Source: JAGWBJ01 sp964291465 (GTDB lineage Bacteria; Chloroflexota; Dehalococcoidia; Lucifugimonadales; JAGWBF01). From it: 64,000 bases of DNA. The notes beneath the pieces are model-generated. The model was not told the DNA's origin. It saw only the letters and a list, made by a program, of their open reading frames with translations, and searched no databases. Where the stretch lies: positions 62,001-126,000 of the forward strand of contig OZ219937.1 of assembly GCA_964291465.2 (NCBI GenBank), written 5' to 3'. Below, in pieces: positions 9,349 through 18,932 of this stretch. A program made the position numbers and the translations under genes. Numbering within the stretch: the stretch's first letter is position 1; every line of letters begins with the position of its first letter.

Positions 9349-10641
9349 CTACCCCTCCTCGCGCCTTCCGGGGCCCGCCGCGCCGGCCCTCAGAGGCACC
9401 ACCTGGGCGGTGCGCTGGGGCGGCCTGACCCTCTCCTTGATCACGTTGCCGGCAAAGGAGAGCACCACGACGGCCACCGACATGTTGATGGCTACCATGA
9501 TCCCCAAGTCCGCCCGGGTCAGGTGTCCGCCGTCGCCCCGCAGCCAGTAGACCAGGATGGCGGTGACGAACAGGTTGAGCAGGCTCACCGGGAACAGGAA
9601 CTTCCACGCGAAGGCCATGATCTGGTCGACCCTCAGACGCGGGAAGGTGAACCGAATCCACTCGAACAGGAGCACGAAGAACACGACCTTGCTCAAGAAC
9701 CACAACGCGCCCAGCTGGCCCGACAGGAATGGCCCCGACCATCCTCCCAGGAACAGGGTCGCCATCACCGCCGAGGCGGCGAGCACTCCCCCGAACTCGG
9801 CGGCCTGGATGAGGGCGAACTTGGTCCCGCTGTACTCGGTGTGGAACCCCGCCACCAGCTCCGAGTCGGCCTCGACGATGTCGAAGGGGGTGCGGTTCAG
9901 CTCCGCCGATATGCCCAGCATGAACACGATGATGCCCAGGGGCTGCACCAGTATGAATGGGATGGTCTGGGCCTCCACAACGTCCACCAGGCTCATGGAG
10001 CCTGCCAGCAGCACCACTCCGACCAGGGACAGCACTGCCGGTATCTCGTAGCTGATGAGCATCGCGATGCCTCGCATGGCCCCGAACAAGGCGTAGCGGT
10101 TGCCCGACGCCCAGCCCGCCATGAACACCCCGAGGCTGCCGATGGAGGTCACGGCCAGTATATACAGTACGCCCACGTTCAGGTCCGCTAGGAACGTGTT
10201 CCTGGCAAAGGGCACCACGGCCAACCCCAGCAGCACTGGCACCATCATGACTATCGGGACCAGGGCAAAGGCGATCTTGTCCGCCTCCCGCGGGACCAGG
10301 TCCTCCTTGGTAATGAGCTTGACCAGGTCGACGATGGGCTGGAGCAGGCCGAATGGGCCCCACCGGTTGGGCCCGACCCGGTTCTGGACCCTGCCCATCA
10401 ACCGCCGCTCGCCCCACACGAAGACGGCGGCCCCCAGGAGGACGCCGTTGACCAGGATGAACATGATGGCGAAGCCGGATATGAAGTAGTCCAGGGCGCA
10501 TAGCTGCTCGGGCAGCAGCTTGCCGACGTTGTTGTATATCTGACGGAACAGGACGCTGTCGTAGAGCGCCGAGCCGCTGTCCAGGGCGCAGCCGTTGGGC
10601 AGGCTGAGCGGACTGAGAGCCACGTTGAGGGGAAGGCTCAC
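9349..10641 (-). CDS. nuoH: NADH-quinone oxidoreductase subunit H
   Basis: Membrane subunit of complex I forming part of the quinone channel. Typical segments are visible: QNRVGPNRWGPFGLLQP, EADSELVAGFHTEYSG, and FRVDQIMAF-like WIRFTFPRLRVDQIMAF towards the end. I chose the GTG at 10641, which overlaps the nuoD stop (GTGA) and gives 430 residues; the longer possible start lies within nuoD. It is translated in an unbroken chain with nuoD and nuoI. Confidence 0.93.
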   Translation of the reverse strand: MSLPLNVALSPLSLPNGCALDSGSALYDSVLFRQIYNNVGKLLPEQLCALDYFISGFAIMFILVNGVLLGAAVFVWGERRLMGRVQNRVGPNRWGPFGLLQPIVDLVKLITKEDLVPREADKIAFALVPIVMMVPVLLGLAVVPFARNTFLADLNVGVLYILAVTSIGSLGVFMAGWASGNRYALFGAMRGIAMLISYEIPAVLSLVGVVLLAGSMSLVDVVEAQTIPFILVQPLGIIVFMLGISAELNRTPFDIVEADSELVAGFHTEYSGTKFALIQAAEFGGVLAASAVMATLFLGGWSGPFLSGQLGALWFLSKVVFFVLLFEWIRFTFPRLRVDQIMAFAWKFLFPVSLLNLFVTAILVYWLRGDGGHLTRADLGIMVAINMSVAVVVLSFAGNVIKERVRPPQRTAQVVPLRAGAAGPGRREEG

Positions 10642-11745
10642 CGGTCGACCTCCCCCATGTTGATGTCGACGCTGCCCAGGCTCACGATCATGTCCGCCAG
10701 CTTCCACCCCACCAGCAGGTCCTTGGTCACGTGGAGGTTAAGCAGGGACGGGGAGCGTATTTTGCACCGGTAGGGGGAGATGCCCCCGTCGCTGACCAGG
10801 TAGAAGCCCAGCTCTCCCTTGGGCGACTCGACCCTGGCGTAGGCCTCGGCGCCCGCCGGAGGCCTCAGCACCAGGGGAAGCTCCGTCCTGACGGGGCCGT
10901 CGGGGATCTGGTCCAAGCACTGGTCCACGATGCGCAGGCTCTGCCGCATCTCCTGCATGCGGACCCAGAACCGGTCCAGGTTATCTCCGTTGCTGCCCAC
11001 CGGGACGTCGAACTCCACCCTGTCGTACACGTCGTAGGGGTCCGCCTTGCGCCAGTCCCAACGCAGGCCGCTGCCCCGCAGCACCGGGCCGCTGGTGGAG
11101 CACTCGATGGCCCGCTCCTGGGGACAGGAGCGCCACTCCCCTGGTCCTCACCAGCAGTATCTCGTTCTCCAGCAGTAGCTGCTCCAGCTCGCCGATATAG
11201 GATGGCAGCTCCGTGAGGAGTTGGCGCAACCGCGGCCAGAAGTCCTCCGGCGCGTCGAAAAACACCCCCCCGGGACGCATGTAGCTGACGGTTATGCGGG
11301 CCCCGCACAGCACCTCGAACAGCTCCAGGATGCGCTCCCGCTCTCTGAAGCAGTACATCAGGGGCGTCCCCAGGGCCCCCAGGTCCTGCAGGAAGAACCC
11401 GGTGGCCACCAGGTGGCTGGCGACCCTCTGGAGCTCGGCGGCTATGACCCTGAGGTACTTGGCCCGCTCGGGCACCTCGATGCCCATCAGCTTTTCCACC
11501 GCCAGGCAGTAGGCCTGGTTGTTGGTCATCGAGGCGACGTAGTCCAGACGGTCCGTCAGGGTGACCACCTGGACGTAGTTGCGCTCCTCGGCCAGCTTCT
11601 CCGTGCCCCGGTGCAGGTAGCCGAACACCGGCTCTACGTCCACGATGACCTCGCCGTCGAAGGTGACCCTCAGCCTGAACACGCCGTGCGTGCTGGGGTG
11701 CTGGGGTCCGATGTTGACGGTGACAGGCTCGGTCCTGATGGGCAT
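10638..11745 (-). CDS. nuoD: NADH-quinone oxidoreductase subunit D (frameshifted)
   Basis: Large subunit of the hydrogenase-like core of complex I at the quinone site. It starts MPIRTEPVTVNIGPQHPSTH, with the family's GPQHPSTHG motif, and ends with DINMGEVDR. The frame breaks near 11118: after RTRGVALLSP the sequence resumes as QERAIECSTSGPVLRGSGL in another frame. One additional C in the run TCCCC restores continuity and a normal length near 370 residues. The break is therefore probably a sequencing or assembly indel. It overlaps nuoH by four bases and follows nuoC by two. Confidence 0.9.
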
Positions 11746-11747
11746 GG

Positions 11748-12203
11748 CTAGTACTGCACCACGTCCTCGAAGTCCTTGCGCAGCGGGTGCCCCTGGAAGC
11801 CCTCCCACAGCATGATGCGCTTGTGGTTGGGATGGTCCGAGAAGCGGACGCCCATGAGGTCCCATACCTCCCGCTCCTGGAGCTCCGCGCCCGGCCAGAC
11901 TCCCACCAGCGAAGGGACGGTGGGCTCGTCCCGGCCGTAGAGGCGCGCCTTCACCACGGCGCCGTGGTTCTTCTCCAGGGACGTCAGGTGGTAGACCATC
12001 TCGAAGTGGTCGATGTAGTCCACGGCGGTGACGGCATTGAGGTATGTCAGCCGCAGCTCCGGGTCACCTTTGAGGAAGGTCATGACGTCGACCAGGCTAT
12101 CGGGCTTCACCCAGACGGCCGACTCCCCTTCCTCTTCGACGGCGTCCGGATGCTCCTGCCGGAGACGCTGGACGAGCTCGGCTCCCCCCAGCACCCTAGT
12201 CAT
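11748..12203 (-). CDS. nuoC: NADH-quinone oxidoreductase subunit C
   Basis: Peripheral-arm structural subunit of complex I (30 kDa family). The 151-residue protein includes the family signature region around EREVWDLMGVRFSDHPN, followed by GHPLRKDFE. The ATG at 12203 overlaps the nuoB stop (TAATG). Length is at the short end of the family but complete. Confidence 0.94.
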   Translation of the reverse strand: MTRVLGGAELVQRLRQEHPDAVEEEGESAVWVKPDSLVDVMTFLKGDPELRLTYLNAVTAVDYIDHFEMVYHLTSLEKNHGAVVKARLYGRDEPTVPSLVGVWPGAELQEREVWDLMGVRFSDHPNHKRIMLWEGFQGHPLRKDFEDVVQY

Positions 12204-12820
12204 TACTGCCCCGCAACCCGGCCCTTGATACTGTACTTCTTGATCTTCTCGTGGAGCTGCATTATCCCGTACAGAAGGGCGTCGGGGCGGGGCGGGCAGC
12301 CGGGCACGTACACGTCCACGGGAACGATGTGGTTGACTCCCGGGACCACGCTGTAGCAGGAGTAGTAGGGGCCGCCGCTGGTGGCGCAGACACCCATGGA
12401 GATGACCCACTTGGGCTCCCCCATCTGGTCGTAGATGCGCCGGATGGCCGGCGCCATCTTCCACGTGACGGTGCCGGCGACGATCATCAGGTCGGCCTGC
12501 CGGGGAGTGGCCCGGAACACCTCCATACCGAACCGGGCTATGTCGAACCGGCCCATGGCGGTGGCCATCATCTCGAAGGCGCAGCACGCCAGGCCGAAGG
12601 CCACCGGCCACAGGGCCCCCTTGCGGCCCCAGTTCAGGAGGGCGTCCACCGACGTGACCATGACGTTGCGCTCCAGGTCGTCGGGCACCTGGATCAGGGG
12701 CTCGGGGTAGGGGCTGGTGCGGGTCTGCCGGAGGGTCTCAACGGTGACCCCCTCCTCCCGGTCCAGCGACAGGGTGCGCGTGTAGAGAGGCCCCTCGCCC
12801 GGCTCGATCTGCGCGGCCAT
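12203..12820 (-). CDS. nuoB: NADH-quinone oxidoreductase subunit B
   Basis: Complex I subunit that carries the terminal [4Fe-4S] cluster N2, which reduces quinone. Cluster ligands are visible in FGLACCAFEMM (the adjacent cysteine pair), SMGVCATSGG and VPGCPPRPD. I chose the ATG at 12820, three bases after the nuoA stop with GGAGG just upstream, giving 205 residues; the ATG at 12841 lies inside nuoA. The N-terminal 40 residues are a charged extension before the core. Confidence 0.95.
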   Translation of the reverse strand: MAAQIEPGEGPLYTRTLSLDREEGVTVETLRQTRTSPYPEPLIQVPDDLERNVMVTSVDALLNWGRKGALWPVAFGLACCAFEMMATAMGRFDIARFGMEVFRATPRQADLMIVAGTVTWKMAPAIRRIYDQMGEPKWVISMGVCATSGGPYYSCYSVVPGVNHIVPVDVYVPGCPPRPDALLYGIMQLHEKIKKYSIKGRVAGQ

Positions 12821-12821
12821 C

Positions 12822-13205
12822 CTACCTCCACTCCAGGTCACGCTTGCGCCACGCGTAGGCCCAGGCCACCATTAATATCAGGATGAATACGACCATCTCC
12901 ACCAGCGCGAAGAGGGGGAGCTGGTTGAACTTGGCCGCCCACGGGTAGATGAATATGACCTCCACGTCGAAGACGACGAAGAGGAGGGCGTACATGTAGT
13001 AGCGGAAGTTGAACTGTCCCCAGCGCCCCCCGATGGTCTGCATCCCGCACTCGTACACGTCCAGCTTGACGGGATCGGGCTTGCTGGGGCGTATCCGGAC
13101 CCGGGAGGCGAGCCACGAGACCAGCATCATGCTGGAGGGGACGATCACGGCTACGACGGCAAATATGGCTATGAGGCCGTACTGCCGAAAATAGTCGTCT
13201 AGCAT
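12822..13205 (-). CDS. nuoA: NADH-quinone oxidoreductase subunit A
   Basis: First gene of the complex I operon. It encodes a 127-residue membrane subunit with three helices. The cytoplasmic loop has the conserved YECG motif (residues about 51-54), and FDVEVIFIYPWA marks the second helix with its acidic residues. A good promoter lies 36-64 bases upstream. The operon order nuoA-B-C-D-H-I-J-K-L-M-N lacks nuoE, nuoF and nuoG. Confidence 0.95.
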   Translation of the reverse strand: MLDDYFRQYGLIAIFAVVAVIVPSSMMLVSWLASRVRIRPSKPDPVKLDVYECGMQTIGGRWGQFNFRYYMYALLFVVFDVEVIFIYPWAAKFNQLPLFALVEMVVFILILMVAWAYAWRKRDLEWR

Positions 13206-13240
13206 ACCTGCTGGCGGTCAACCCCCTGGAATCCGCAGCG

Positions 13241-13269
13241 AATATACCACAGGCATAGGTTCAGCGCAA
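13241..13269 (-). promoter_or_regulatory. Sigma-70-type promoter of the nuo operon
   Basis: Read on the minus strand, TTGCGC (13269-13264) and TATATT (13246-13241) are separated by exactly 17 bases. Transcription would start near 13234, about 30 bases before the nuoA ATG. The same TATATT -10 hexamer appears before korA. It lies in the 74-base gap between gltX and nuoA. Confidence 0.6.
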
Positions 13270-13279
13270 GCAAAAACCC

Positions 13280-14752
13280 CTAGGCCGGCTGCCCCGTGGA
13301 GCCCACTTTTTCCTTCCTCAGCCTCCCTATCGCACCCGCGATTCGCCGGATGCACCGCTCCCGGCCCAGGACCTCCATGGTCTCGAAGATGGGCGGGGAG
13401 GCGGTCCTGCCCGTTACCGCCACGCGGATGGCGCCGAACAGCTTCCGGCCCGACAGGTCCAGCTCGGCCCCGACGGCCCTCAACACGCCCTCCAGGGGCT
13501 CGGCGGAGAAGTCGTCCAAGCCCTCCAGGACATCCGATACCGCTTCGAGGGCGCCAAGGGTCGAGTCCGGGTCCATGCCCTTCTGCACCAGCTCCCCCGC
13601 ATCGTAGGGCAGGTCTTCCTCGAAGAAGTAGGATGTCCACTCGGGCGCCTCGGCCAGGGTCTTGAGCCGCTGGCGGACCAGGGGCACGATGCGCCGTAGG
13701 TATGTCGTGTCGACGCCGCCCGAGCGGCCCAGGTACGGCAGCATCCGTTCGGCCAGGTCGTCGTCCCCCAGGCTTCGGATATACACCCCGTTCATCCACT
13801 GGAGCCGGTCCATGTCGAACACCGCCGCCCCCTTGCCGATGCGCTCCAGGGAGAAGCTCTCCACCACGTCATCCCTGGAGATGACATCCGTCTTGTCGTC
13901 AAGGGACCAGCCCAACAGGACCATGAAGTTCACCATCGCCTCGGGCAGGAACCCCTGGGAACGGTACTCCAGCACCGACGTGGACCCGTGGCGCTTGGAC
14001 AGCTTGGCCCGGTCGGGGCCAAGGATCATCGGCAGGTGGCCGAAGAGGGGAGGCGTGTATCCCAGGGCGTCGTAGAGCTGCAGGTGCCTGGGCGTGCTGG
14101 ACAGCCACTCCTCGGCCCGCAGCACGTGGCTGATGCGCATGAGGTGGTCATCCACCACGTTGGCAAGGTGATACGTGGGAAAGCCATCGGACTTGAGGAT
14201 GATGAAGTCGTCCAGCAGGCCGTTGTCCCAACCCACACGGCCCCGCACCAGGTCGTCCACGGCCGTCTCGCCCTCCAGGGCCATCTTGAACCGCACCACC
14301 GGGTCGCCTTCGCCGTCCCGCCTGGAAAGGCCCAGGTCACGGCAGTGGCGGTCGTACCCGCCGGGAAGCCCGTCGCGCTGGCGCTCCTTGCGCACCCGGT
14401 CCAGCCTCTCACGCGGGCAGTGACACCAGTAGGCGAGGTCCCGGTCCACAAGGTCTTCGGTCACGCCGTGGTAGAAGTCCAGCCGCTCGGACTGGAGGTA
14501 TGGGGCATAGGGCCCACCTACCCCGGGCCCCTCGTCCCACTCCAGTCCCAGCCATTTCAGGGACTCCAGGATGACGCCGAGGGCGTCCTCCACGTACCGG
14601 TTCCGGTCGGTGTCCTCGACGCGGAGCACGAAGGTCCCCCCGTGGCGGCGGGCGAAGAGCCAGTTGAAAAGGGCAGTCCTCAGGTTGCCCACGTGGGGCT
14701 CCCCAGTGGGGCTCGGGGCGAACCTCACCCGGATGTCTCCGTCCGTAGCCAA
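13280..14752 (-). CDS. gltX: Glutamyl-tRNA synthetase
   Basis: Class I aminoacyl-tRNA synthetase that charges tRNA-Glu. The HIGH-type signature is in FAPSPTGEPHVGNLRTALF near residue 15, and the KMSKS-type loop is KLSKRHG near residue 255. A zinc-binding-like segment WCHCPRERLD is also present. The 490-residue length is normal. The start is a TTG at 14752 with GGAGG about eight bases upstream. It lies directly upstream of the nuo operon and divergent from glnS. Confidence 0.95.
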   Translation of the reverse strand: MATDGDIRVRFAPSPTGEPHVGNLRTALFNWLFARRHGGTFVLRVEDTDRNRYVEDALGVILESLKWLGLEWDEGPGVGGPYAPYLQSERLDFYHGVTEDLVDRDLAYWCHCPRERLDRVRKERQRDGLPGGYDRHCRDLGLSRRDGEGDPVVRFKMALEGETAVDDLVRGRVGWDNGLLDDFIILKSDGFPTYHLANVVDDHLMRISHVLRAEEWLSSTPRHLQLYDALGYTPPLFGHLPMILGPDRAKLSKRHGSTSVLEYRSQGFLPEAMVNFMVLLGWSLDDKTDVISRDDVVESFSLERIGKGAAVFDMDRLQWMNGVYIRSLGDDDLAERMLPYLGRSGGVDTTYLRRIVPLVRQRLKTLAEAPEWTSYFFEEDLPYDAGELVQKGMDPDSTLGALEAVSDVLEGLDDFSAEPLEGVLRAVGAELDLSGRKLFGAIRVAVTGRTASPPIFETMEVLGRERCIRRIAGAIGRLRKEKVGSTGQPA

Positions 14753-14874
14753 AGGGGCACCTCCGGGCTACATTGTAACATTTCGAGCGGCCCACTCCGG
14801 CCCACTCCAAGGTGAACGGTTGGCGGCGTATGCTAGACTAGAATGTACCAATACGAGCTACAGGAGACCCCCCA

Positions 14875-16570
14875 CTGACCGCCGCCAGTACCACCGGACC
14901 GGACTTCGTCCGCAGCATCGTCGCCGAAGACGTCAAGCAAGGAAAGAACGGCGGCCGCGTGGTGACCCGTTTTCCGCCGGAACCCAACGGCTACCTCCAC
15001 ATCGGCCACGCCAAGTCCATCTGCCTCAACTTCGGGATTGCGCGGGAGTTCGGCGGCGTCTGCAACCTGCGCTTCGACGACACCAACCCCATCAGCGAAG
15101 AGGCTGAGTACGTCGACGCCATAAAAGAAGACGTGCGCTGGCTGGGCTTCGACTTCCAGGGGCGGGAGTTCTACGCCTCGGACTACTTCGAGAGCCTGTA
15201 CGAGCTTGCCGTCAAGCTGGTCCGAGACGGCAAGGCCTACGTGGACAGCCTCAGCGCCGAGGAGATGAGGGAGTACCGCGGGACGCTGACGGAGCCCGGC
15301 AAGGACAGCCCCTGGAGAGACAGGTCCGTGGAGGAGAACCCTGGACCTCTTCCGGCGCATGCGGCAGGGGGAGTTCCCCGAAGGCGCCCACGTCCTGCGG
15401 GCCAGGATCGACATGGCGTCGCCCAACATCAACCTCAGGGACCCGGTGATGTACCGTATCCTGAAGGCGCCCCACCACAGGACCGGACACGCCTGGTCCA
15501 TCTACCCGACCTACGACTTCGCACACGGACAGTCAGACTCTCTGGAGGGCGTCACCCACTCCATCTGCACCCTGGAGTTCGAGGACCACCGTCCCCTGTA
15601 CGATTGGTTCCTGGAGCATCTGGGCATCTTCCAATCGAGGCAGTACGAGTTCGCCCGGCTGAACCTGACCCACACCGTGATGAGCAAGCGGAAGCTGCTG
15701 CAGGTCGTCACCGACGGCCACGTCTCCGGATGGGACGACCCCCGCATGCCCACCCTCGTCGGCATGCGGAGGCGCGGCTACCCGCCCGAGGCGATACGCG
15801 ACCTTTGTGACCAGGTGGGCATAGCCAGGAGGGAGAACACGGTCGACTTCGCTTTGTTGGAGCACTGCGTGCGCGACCGGCTGAACAGGACGGCCCCCCG
15901 GGCCATGGCCGTGCTGGACCCGCTGCGGGTGGTCATAGACAACTACCCGGAGGGCCGGGTGGAGCAGATGGAGGCGGTCAACAACCCCGAGGACCCGTCG
16001 GCGGGGACCCGCTTGGTCCCCTTCTCGCGTGAGCTGTACGTCGAGAGGGACGACTTCCGGGAGGACCCTCCCTCCAAGTTCTACCGGCTGGCCCCGGGGC
16101 GGGAGGTCCGGTTGCGCTACTCCTACATCGTCAAGTGCGTCGACGTGGTGAAGGACCCCGCCACCGGCGAGGTGACCGAGCTGCGGTGCACCTACGACCC
16201 GGACGCCAGGAGCGGCTCAGCCGGCGCCAACCGCAGGGTGCGGGGGACCGTACACTGGGTCTCCGCTCCCCACTCGGTGGGGGCCGAGGTGCGCCTGTAC
16301 GACCACCTGTTCACCAGGGAAGACCCCGACGACATGGAGCCGGGCCTGGACTTCACCTCCAACCTGAACCCCGACTCTCTGCGGGTCCTCCGGGGGTGCC
16401 GGCTGGAGCCTGGCCTCGCCGGCCGGTCCCAAGGTGAGCGGTACCAGTTTGAGCGGCTGGGCTATTTCTGCGTGGACAAGGACTCGACGCCCGACAACCC
16501 GGTCTTCAACCGCACCGTTACCCTCAGGGACACCTGGGCCCGCATCGAGAGGACGCTCCGAGGCGGGTAG
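14875..16570 (+). CDS. glnS: Glutaminyl-tRNA synthetase (frameshifted; probable CTG start)
   Basis: Class I synthetase that charges tRNA-Gln directly. RFPPEPNGYLHIGHAKS carries the HIGH motif and VMSKRKL the KMSKS motif. The frame breaks near 15340: DRSVEEN is followed by LDLFRRMRQGEFPEG in another frame, and removing one C from AACCCTGG restores the family sequence. No ATG, GTG or TTG lies in frame between the upstream stop (14839) and the GTG at 14959, yet homology begins well before that GTG. The CTG at 14875, with AGGAG eight bases before it, gives the expected N-terminus. Its end is six bases from the convergent cytochrome gene. Confidence 0.9.
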
Positions 16571-16576
16571 GGACCC

Positions 16577-18052
16577 TTACTCCCCGGCCGTGATCACCAG
16601 GTCGTTCTCGCCCTCGGGCAGCACCTGCAGCGACTTGAGGAACTCGATGACGGCGGCGCGCTCGTCGTGGGAGAGGCCACGGAAGGCGTCACGGGACTCC
16701 CGCGCCTCCCCGCCGTGGGCCAGCACCGCCTCGGATATGAGGGTGGCCCGGCCGTGGTGTAGGAAGGGCGGCTCGCTGGCCATGCCCCACAGCTTGCGTG
16801 TCAGCCACGCGTCGGTGGGCACGCCGTTCTGCTCCAGGACTTCGTTGTCCAGCTCGTCTCCCATGCGGTGCCTCTTCAGGTCCGTGAAGGCCGGCACCAT
16901 CACGACGCCCTCGTCATTCCTTTCCAGATGCGGCCCCGGACCCTCCCTGGTCAGGTCGACCCTGAAGGGCCCGGGCACGTCCTCCATCTGGAGGTTGCCC
17001 GGAGGGTTCAGCGGGCTGGGCTCGGTGAACACCGGGTCGTTCAGCGGCAGCTCGGGAACGTGGCATACAGCGCACCCCACGGCGTCGAAGAGCTGCCGGC
17101 CCTGCTCCACGGCGGCCCGTGCCCGGCCGTCCCTGGGCAGGACCTGACCGGGGACTGGGAGGGTCGCCTGGAACACGACCAGGGCCGTCACGTCGCCCCG
17201 GGTAATCTCGTTGACCACCCCGTCCCCGTCGGCGTCGATCCCGTCGCCGAACAGCTCCGCCGGCTGCATCCCGTGGTGGTGGTTCAACGACTCGACGGTA
17301 AACGACCGCAGGGAGACGTCCACGCCCTTCTGGTGGAATGGCTTGATGACCAGGTCCGTGTCCACCCCCTCCACCCGGTCCGTCTGCACCGACCCGTCGG
17401 GCAGCGCCGTTATCCACCCGAAGGACACCCCCTTGGAGGTGAGGGGAAGGAACACCGACGTCCGCGTATCCGTGGCCAGGGCTATCGCCTCGTCCCGAAT
17501 GGCCTGAAGGTCGGCGGTCATCTCCCGCGCCAGCAGCTCGATGAACCCCGACCCGAACATGCCCAGGGTGTTCCTCTCGTTGCCCACGGTCTTCAGGGTC
17601 TGGCTCGAAGAGCCGTCCCCGTCGCCGCCGTCGAAGTTGACCAGGGGCAGCCTCTGGGCGAGGACGAAGACGTTGGCTATGTTGTCGCCCCCTCCCCCCG
17701 CCCTGGGCATGTTGTGGCACGCGAAGCAAGAGCCCGAATCGGGGCCTGAGATGCGGTTGAAGTTGTCGGGCGCTTCCCTCCGGGGACGAGGCACTCCCAG
17801 GCCGGTGCTCTCGGGCCGCCCGGCGCCGTCCAGCGTATTGAAGCTGGCCACCATCAACGCCCGTCCCCGTTCGATCAGGTCGTCCAGGTCTAGGCGCCCC
17901 TCGTCGATGTCCGCCTGGTCCGTGTGGACCACCACCGCCGGCGCGTCGCCTATGACCAGAGAGCTCTCCCCCCCGCAGGAAGCCATCGCCCCTCCCACTA
18001 GAAGACCGGCGGGGAGGACCAGCCACGCCGCCCTAGCCCGCAACCGCCTCAA
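16577..18052 (-). CDS. Di-haem cytochrome c lipoprotein (di-haem oxidoreductase/peroxidase-like family)
   Basis: Exported c-type cytochrome. The N-terminus has a basic stretch and a hydrophobic segment ending in a lipobox-like GAMASC, so it is probably a lipoprotein. Two haem motifs are visible, CFACH in the N-terminal third and CAVCH in the C-terminal half. An acidic loop, DGIDADGDGVVNE, resembles a calcium site. The overall arrangement matches the di-haem oxidoreductase/MauG-CcpA-like cytochromes, often annotated as thiol oxidoreductases. I chose the TTG at 18052, overlapping the end of rluD; TTG at 18043 is equally possible. The exact substrate cannot be inferred. Confidence 0.75.
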   Translation of the reverse strand: MRRLRARAAWLVLPAGLLVGGAMASCGGESSLVIGDAPAVVVHTDQADIDEGRLDLDDLIERGRALMVASFNTLDGAGRPESTGLGVPRPRREAPDNFNRISGPDSGSCFACHNMPRAGGGGDNIANVFVLAQRLPLVNFDGGDGDGSSSQTLKTVGNERNTLGMFGSGFIELLAREMTADLQAIRDEAIALATDTRTSVFLPLTSKGVSFGWITALPDGSVQTDRVEGVDTDLVIKPFHQKGVDVSLRSFTVESLNHHHGMQPAELFGDGIDADGDGVVNEITRGDVTALVVFQATLPVPGQVLPRDGRARAAVEQGRQLFDAVGCAVCHVPELPLNDPVFTEPSPLNPPGNLQMEDVPGPFRVDLTREGPGPHLERNDEGVVMVPAFTDLKRHRMGDELDNEVLEQNGVPTDAWLTRKLWGMASEPPFLHHGRATLISEAVLAHGGEARESRDAFRGLSHDERAAVIEFLKSLQVLPEGENDLVITAGE

Positions 18053-18932
18053 CGGTCCGCTCCAAGTCCTCGGGCAGGTCCGACCTGAACTCCATGTACT
18101 CTCCGGAGGATGGGTGACGCATGCCCAGCAGGTGGGCGTGTAGGAACTGCCGCGGCAGGAGGCCGCTGCGCCCGCCGTAGACCGGGTCCCCCAGGATGGG
18201 GTGGCCGGCGTGGGCGAGGTGGACCCGTATCTGGTGGGTCCGCCCGGTCTCCGGAAACACCTCCAGGAGGGTGTGCCGCTCATAACGTGTCACCACCCGG
18301 TAGCGGGTGACGGCGTCCCGGCCCCCCGGCGCCGCTGCCATGCGCTTGCGGTTGCGCGGGTCCCGGCCGATGGGGGAGTCTATCCGTCCCTCATCCAGCG
18401 CTACGCGCCCCATCACCATGGCCGTATAACCCTTCTTGACGGCCCGGTCCTTGATCTGACGGGACAGGGAGGAGTGGGCGGGCCCGCTCTTGGCCACCAT
18501 CATGAGCCCGGAGGTGTCCTTGTCCAGCCGGTGGACGATGCCGGGGCGCAGCTCCCCGCCGATGCCCTTCAGGTCGGGGCACAGGGCCAGCAGGGCGTTC
18601 ACCAGCGTGCCCGAGGGGTGGCCCGGCGCAGGGTGCACCGTGAGCCCGGCGGGCTTGTCCACCACCAGCATCTCCCCATCCTGGTAGACCACCTGCAGGG
18701 GTATGTCTTCGGGGACCACCTCGGTGGGCCTCGGCGCTGGCACGGTGACCGAGACCAGGTCTCCCGTCCGGACGCGGCTGCCGGCCTTGGGGAGCCCGCC
18801 ATTGAGGAGCACGTTCCCCTCGCCGACCAGGCGTTTTAGCTGGGACCGGCTCAGCTCTGGCTCCCGCTCCGCCAGGTACACGTCCAGCCGCTGCTCGTCC
18901 GGGGCTTCCACCAGGTGCACCCTGACGGTCAC
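18033..18932 (-). CDS. rluD: Large-subunit rRNA pseudouridine synthase, RluD family
   Basis: Makes pseudouridine in 23S rRNA. An N-terminal S4-like domain (DVYLAEREPELSRSQLKRLV) precedes the catalytic domain with the family motif GIVHRLDKDTSGLM, which contains the catalytic aspartate, and the later ETGRTHQIRVH motif. The GTG at 18932 overlaps the lspA stop (GTGA) and gives 299 residues, so translation is probably coupled to lspA. This is a common gene pair in bacteria. Confidence 0.92.
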   Translation of the reverse strand: MTVRVHLVEAPDEQRLDVYLAEREPELSRSQLKRLVGEGNVLLNGGLPKAGSRVRTGDLVSVTVPAPRPTEVVPEDIPLQVVYQDGEMLVVDKPAGLTVHPAPGHPSGTLVNALLALCPDLKGIGGELRPGIVHRLDKDTSGLMMVAKSGPAHSSLSRQIKDRAVKKGYTAMVMGRVALDEGRIDSPIGRDPRNRKRMAAAPGGRDAVTRYRVVTRYERHTLLEVFPETGRTHQIRVHLAHAGHPILGDPVYGGRSGLLPRQFLHAHLLGMRHPSSGEYMEFRSDLPEDLERTVEAVAG

